64,000 nucleotides of DNA. Origin: Aquimarina sp. MMG016. GTDB lineage: Bacteria; Bacteroidota; Bacteroidia; Flavobacteriales; Flavobacteriaceae. The DNA lies in the NCBI RefSeq assembly GCF_018100805.1, contig NZ_JAGJEA010000003.1:372001-436000 (forward strand), given 5' to 3'. A program made the position numbers and the translations under genes. Below the pieces are notes generated by a model, which did not search any database, was not told the DNA's origin, and was given only the letters and a program-made list of their open reading frames with translations. This document shows, one piece after another, positions 61,616 through 64,000 of the stretch (its first letter is position 1; the number at the start of each line of letters is the position of its first letter).

Positions 61616-63292
61616 ATGATTGCCTCTTTAAAGAAAACTTTTGTGGTAGCTTCATCAGTGATGATAGTAGGTTGTGGTGGAGCGCCGGTTATTGTTTCAA
61701 CTCCTATTGAAAATATTGATACAATTCCTTTAAAAAACATAGATCTAACAGAGTCTCAATTAAAAGGTTGGAATTCTCTGGATTTAATCACCGACACAAT
61801 ACCCGGAATGAGTGTTGATAAAGCGTATAATGAAATTATCAAAACCCGAAAAGGTCAGACCGTAATCGTGGGTGTTATAGATAGCGGTGTAGATATCGAG
61901 CATGAGGACCTTGATGGCGTGCTTTGGATAAACACTAAAGAAATCAAAGGAAACGGAAAAGACGATGATGGAAACGGTTATGTTGATGACATTTATGGAT
62001 GGAATTTTCTTGGTGACTCTGAAGATGAAAACCTAGAGTTTGTAAGAATAATTAAGAAATTAAAACAAAAATACACAGGTAAAAACTTAGCTTCTGTTTC
62101 AGAAAACGACAAAGAAGAATATCAAAAATATATTCAGGCTAAAGCCGAGTTCGAAGAAAAATACCAGGAAGCTATCGGAAACAAAACTCAGTATGAGCAG
62201 ATTTTACAACAAATCAAAATTTCTCATAAAACGGTTTCCGAAGTTATAGGGAAAGAAGATTATTCTCAGCAAGAGCTGCTAAAAGCTAAGGCAGAAACTC
62301 AAGAAATGCAGCAACATGTGGCTTTTCTTTCTCAAATGTTTGGATTTATGGATGAAGGTGAAAAAATTCCTGATTTCATGAAAAATCTTAAAGAAGGGGT
62401 TGATCATTTTACTAATCAACTAAATTATAACCTCAACCCTGAGTTTGATGGAAGAACTGTTGTTGGAGATAACGTAGATGATATTAAGGACACCAATTAT
62501 GGTAACAACAAAGTGATGGGGCCTGACCCTAAAAAAGAAGGTATCAAGCACGGAACTCATGTTGCTGGTATCATTGCTGCAGAAAGAAACAATGGAAAAG
62601 GAATGAATGGTGTTGCAAAGAATGTAAAAATTATGTCTATCCGAGCTGTTCCTGATGGTGATGAATATGATAAAGATATCGCCTTAGCGATTCGCTATGC
62701 AGTAGATAACGGAGCTAAAGTCATCAATACCAGTTTCGGAAAATATTATTCTACTCATCCAGAATGGGTTTGGGATGCAATTAAGTATGCGGCCAAAAAA
62801 GATGTCTTAATTGTTAATGCTGCTGGTAATGAAGGTACCAACTTAGATCAAAAACCTGTATACCCTAATGATCAAACAAATAATACCTCTGAAATAGCAA
62901 ATAATTTTATTACTATTGGAGCTTTAAATTATTCATATGGTTCGGAGTTGATAGCAGATTTTTCTAATTATGGAAAAAGTAATGTAGATGCCTTTGCTCC
63001 AGGGGTTAAAATTTGGTCTACAACGCCTAACAACTCTTATGAATATCTTCAAGGAACCTCTATGGCTGCTCCTGCAGTTTCAGGCGTTGCTGCAATGATC
63101 CGTTCTTATTATCCTGGTTTAAAAGCCTCACAAGTAAAACAAATACTAATGGATAGTGGTTTAAGCACCAAAGCAACTGTAGTTATAGCAGGAAAACCTA
63201 CCGATACCGGAAAGTTTTCTGAGCTATCCAAATCCGGTAAAATGGTTAACTTGTATAACGCACTTATCCTTGCGGATAAAATGTCTAAATAA
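61616..63292 (+). CDS. S8 (subtilisin-like) serine protease lipoprotein with large insertion
   Basis: A 558-residue lipoprotein (lipobox Cys20, IVGCGGAP). The catalytic triad is Asp89 (GVIDSGVDIEHED), His312 (KHGTHVAGIIAAE) and Ser482 (GTSMAAPAVSG). Asp and His are 223 residues apart, versus about 35-60 in usual subtilases. The extra region (about 135-290) is rich in Glu, Gln and Lys with coiled-coil-like runs (EEKYQEAIGNKTQYEQILQQ, seen in parts). This may be a regulatory or substrate-docking arm. Exported and membrane-anchored. Operon partner of the MBL hydrolase and M1 peptidase. Confidence 0.9.
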   Translation: MIASLKKTFVVASSVMIVGCGGAPVIVSTPIENIDTIPLKNIDLTESQLKGWNSLDLITDTIPGMSVDKAYNEIIKTRKGQTVIVGVIDSGVDIEHEDLDGVLWINTKEIKGNGKDDDGNGYVDDIYGWNFLGDSEDENLEFVRIIKKLKQKYTGKNLASVSENDKEEYQKYIQAKAEFEEKYQEAIGNKTQYEQILQQIKISHKTVSEVIGKEDYSQQELLKAKAETQEMQQHVAFLSQMFGFMDEGEKIPDFMKNLKEGVDHFTNQLNYNLNPEFDGRTVVGDNVDDIKDTNYGNNKVMGPDPKKEGIKHGTHVAGIIAAERNNGKGMNGVAKNVKIMSIRAVPDGDEYDKDIALAIRYAVDNGAKVINTSFGKYYSTHPEWVWDAIKYAAKKDVLIVNAAGNEGTNLDQKPVYPNDQTNNTSEIANNFITIGALNYSYGSELIADFSNYGKSNVDAFAPGVKIWSTTPNNSYEYLQGTSMAAPAVSGVAAMIRSYYPGLKASQVKQILMDSGLSTKATVVIAGKPTDTGKFSELSKSGKMVNLYNALILADKMSK

Positions 63293-63303
63293 TAAAAATT
63301 CTT

Positions 63304-64000
63304 ATGTCTAAAATCATTTCTTTAAGTTTCTTTTTTGCAGTTTTCAGCATAACTGCTCAAAACAACACTTCATATTGGCAGCAACACGTTGATTATACTA
63401 TGAACATCGATATGAATGTGCAAAACTTCAAATACGAAGGAACACAAGAGCTTGTATATACCAATAACTCTCCAGATACTTTGAACCAAGTATTTTATCA
63501 TTTATATTTCAATGCTTTTCAACCAGGGAGCGAGATGGATACCAGGTCACTTAATCTTCCTGACCCTGATGCTAGAGTAATGGATCGTATTAGCAAACTT
63601 ACTCCGGACGAGATAGGGTATTTAAAAGTTTCTTCTTTAACTCAAAACGGTACACAATTAAAACATGAAACCGCTGGAACAGTGCTAGAGGTTCAGCTAG
63701 AAAAACCTATTCTTCCAGGAGAGAAGGCTACTTTCTCTATGAAATTTAATGGTCAAGTACCTAAGCAAATTCGTCGTTCTGGAAGAAATAATAGCGAAGG
63801 TGTAGCTTTATCAATGACTCAGTGGTATCCAAAAATGGCAGAATATGACTTTGAGGGTTGGCACGCACATCCATATATCGCTCGAGAGTTTCATGGGGTA
63901 TGGGGAAATTATGATGTTACCATCAATATTGACAAAAATTATGTTTTAGGTGGTTCTGGATATTTACAGAACCCTCAAGAAATAGGGCACGGATATGAAG
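63304..64000 (+). CDS. M1 family (aminopeptidase N-like) metallopeptidase, cut by window end
   Basis: The first 232 residues of a protein with signal peptide (MSKIISLSFFFAVFSITAQ) and the beta-rich N-terminal domain of M1 peptidases (YWQQHVDYTMNIDMNVQNFKYEGTQELVYTNNS, FNAFQPGSE, MTQWYPKMAEYDFEGWHAHPYIAREFHGVWG). The zinc site (HExxH) lies beyond the window. Starts 12 bases after the subtilase, so the operon encodes two exported peptidases. Confidence 0.88.
   Translation, partial: MSKIISLSFFFAVFSITAQNNTSYWQQHVDYTMNIDMNVQNFKYEGTQELVYTNNSPDTLNQVFYHLYFNAFQPGSEMDTRSLNLPDPDARVMDRISKLTPDEIGYLKVSSLTQNGTQLKHETAGTVLEVQLEKPILPGEKATFSMKFNGQVPKQIRRSGRNNSEGVALSMTQWYPKMAEYDFEGWHAHPYIAREFHGVWGNYDVTINIDKNYVLGGSGYLQNPQEIGHGYE

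Overview
The window is an ordinary stretch of an AT-rich chromosome from a marine-type Flavobacteriaceae (Bacteroidota) with an Aquimarina-like flavour, carrying one clear accessory island. The lineage call rests on many genes preceded by the Bacteroidota -7 box TAnnTTTG, weak ribosome binding sites, two proteins ending in type IX secretion (T9SS) sorting domains, many short lipoprotein signals, paired TonB-dependent receptors, and typical Bacteroidota families (DUF4270, DUF3078, DUF2480, DUF6261, DUF434).

Layout. 1-3.6 kb: DUF434 protein, aldo/keto reductase and radA. 3.7-7.2 kb (minus): panC-panD, a membrane protein and an esterase-fold TPR protein. 7.2-11.7 kb (plus): a glycogen-synthase-like half protein, a DUF4270 lipoprotein and glmS, fired divergently from panC. 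11.9-19.2 kb: two paralogous TonB-dependent receptors and a GDSL/SGNH lipoprotein. 19.3-20.6 kb: sterol desaturase family membrane protein. 20.8-22.7 kb: atpD-atpC. 22.9-35.3 kb: a dispersed SUF Fe-S assembly locus (sufA-like, sufB, a His-tailed lipoprotein, sufC, sufD, sufS, sufE, a SufT-like DUF59 protein), interleaved with a serine hydrolase, an M43 protease, a T9SS-exported alpha/beta hydrolase and a DUF4377 lipoprotein. 35.5-41.9 kb: tandem DUF3078 proteins, a TlpA-like thioredoxin lipoprotein, hflX, an endonuclease/exonuclease/phosphatase (EEP) protein and a tiny Lys/Arg-rich lipoprotein.

42-53 kb is the accessory island: an Rhs/YD-repeat polymorphic toxin system split over two genes. 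The second gene ends, after the Rhs core, in a domain with an ADP-ribosyltransferase-like R / S-x-T / E-x-E pattern. A candidate immunity gene starts 2 nt after its stop, followed by a compact multi-stem element and a terminator. Beyond lie a DUF6261 gene and a 42-bp minisatellite in its upstream region. 53-58.3 kb: a giant T9SS-exported lamin-tail/EEP protein followed by a 5'-truncated EEP gene. 58.3-64 kb: a small Cys-rich lipoprotein, a CPA-type cation/proton antiporter with an RCK domain, and an operon of a metallo-beta-lactamase-fold hydrolase, a subtilase with a large insertion, and an M1 peptidase cut by the window edge.

The best candidates for something new are the split Rhs-ART toxin/immunity cassette and the multi-stem element behind it. 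Lesser points are the esterase whose nucleophile is Asp, the glycogen-synthase half protein lacking the substrate Lys motif, the His-tailed lipoprotein inside the suf operon, and the EEP remnant. Family names come from motif recognition by eye; no database search was run.
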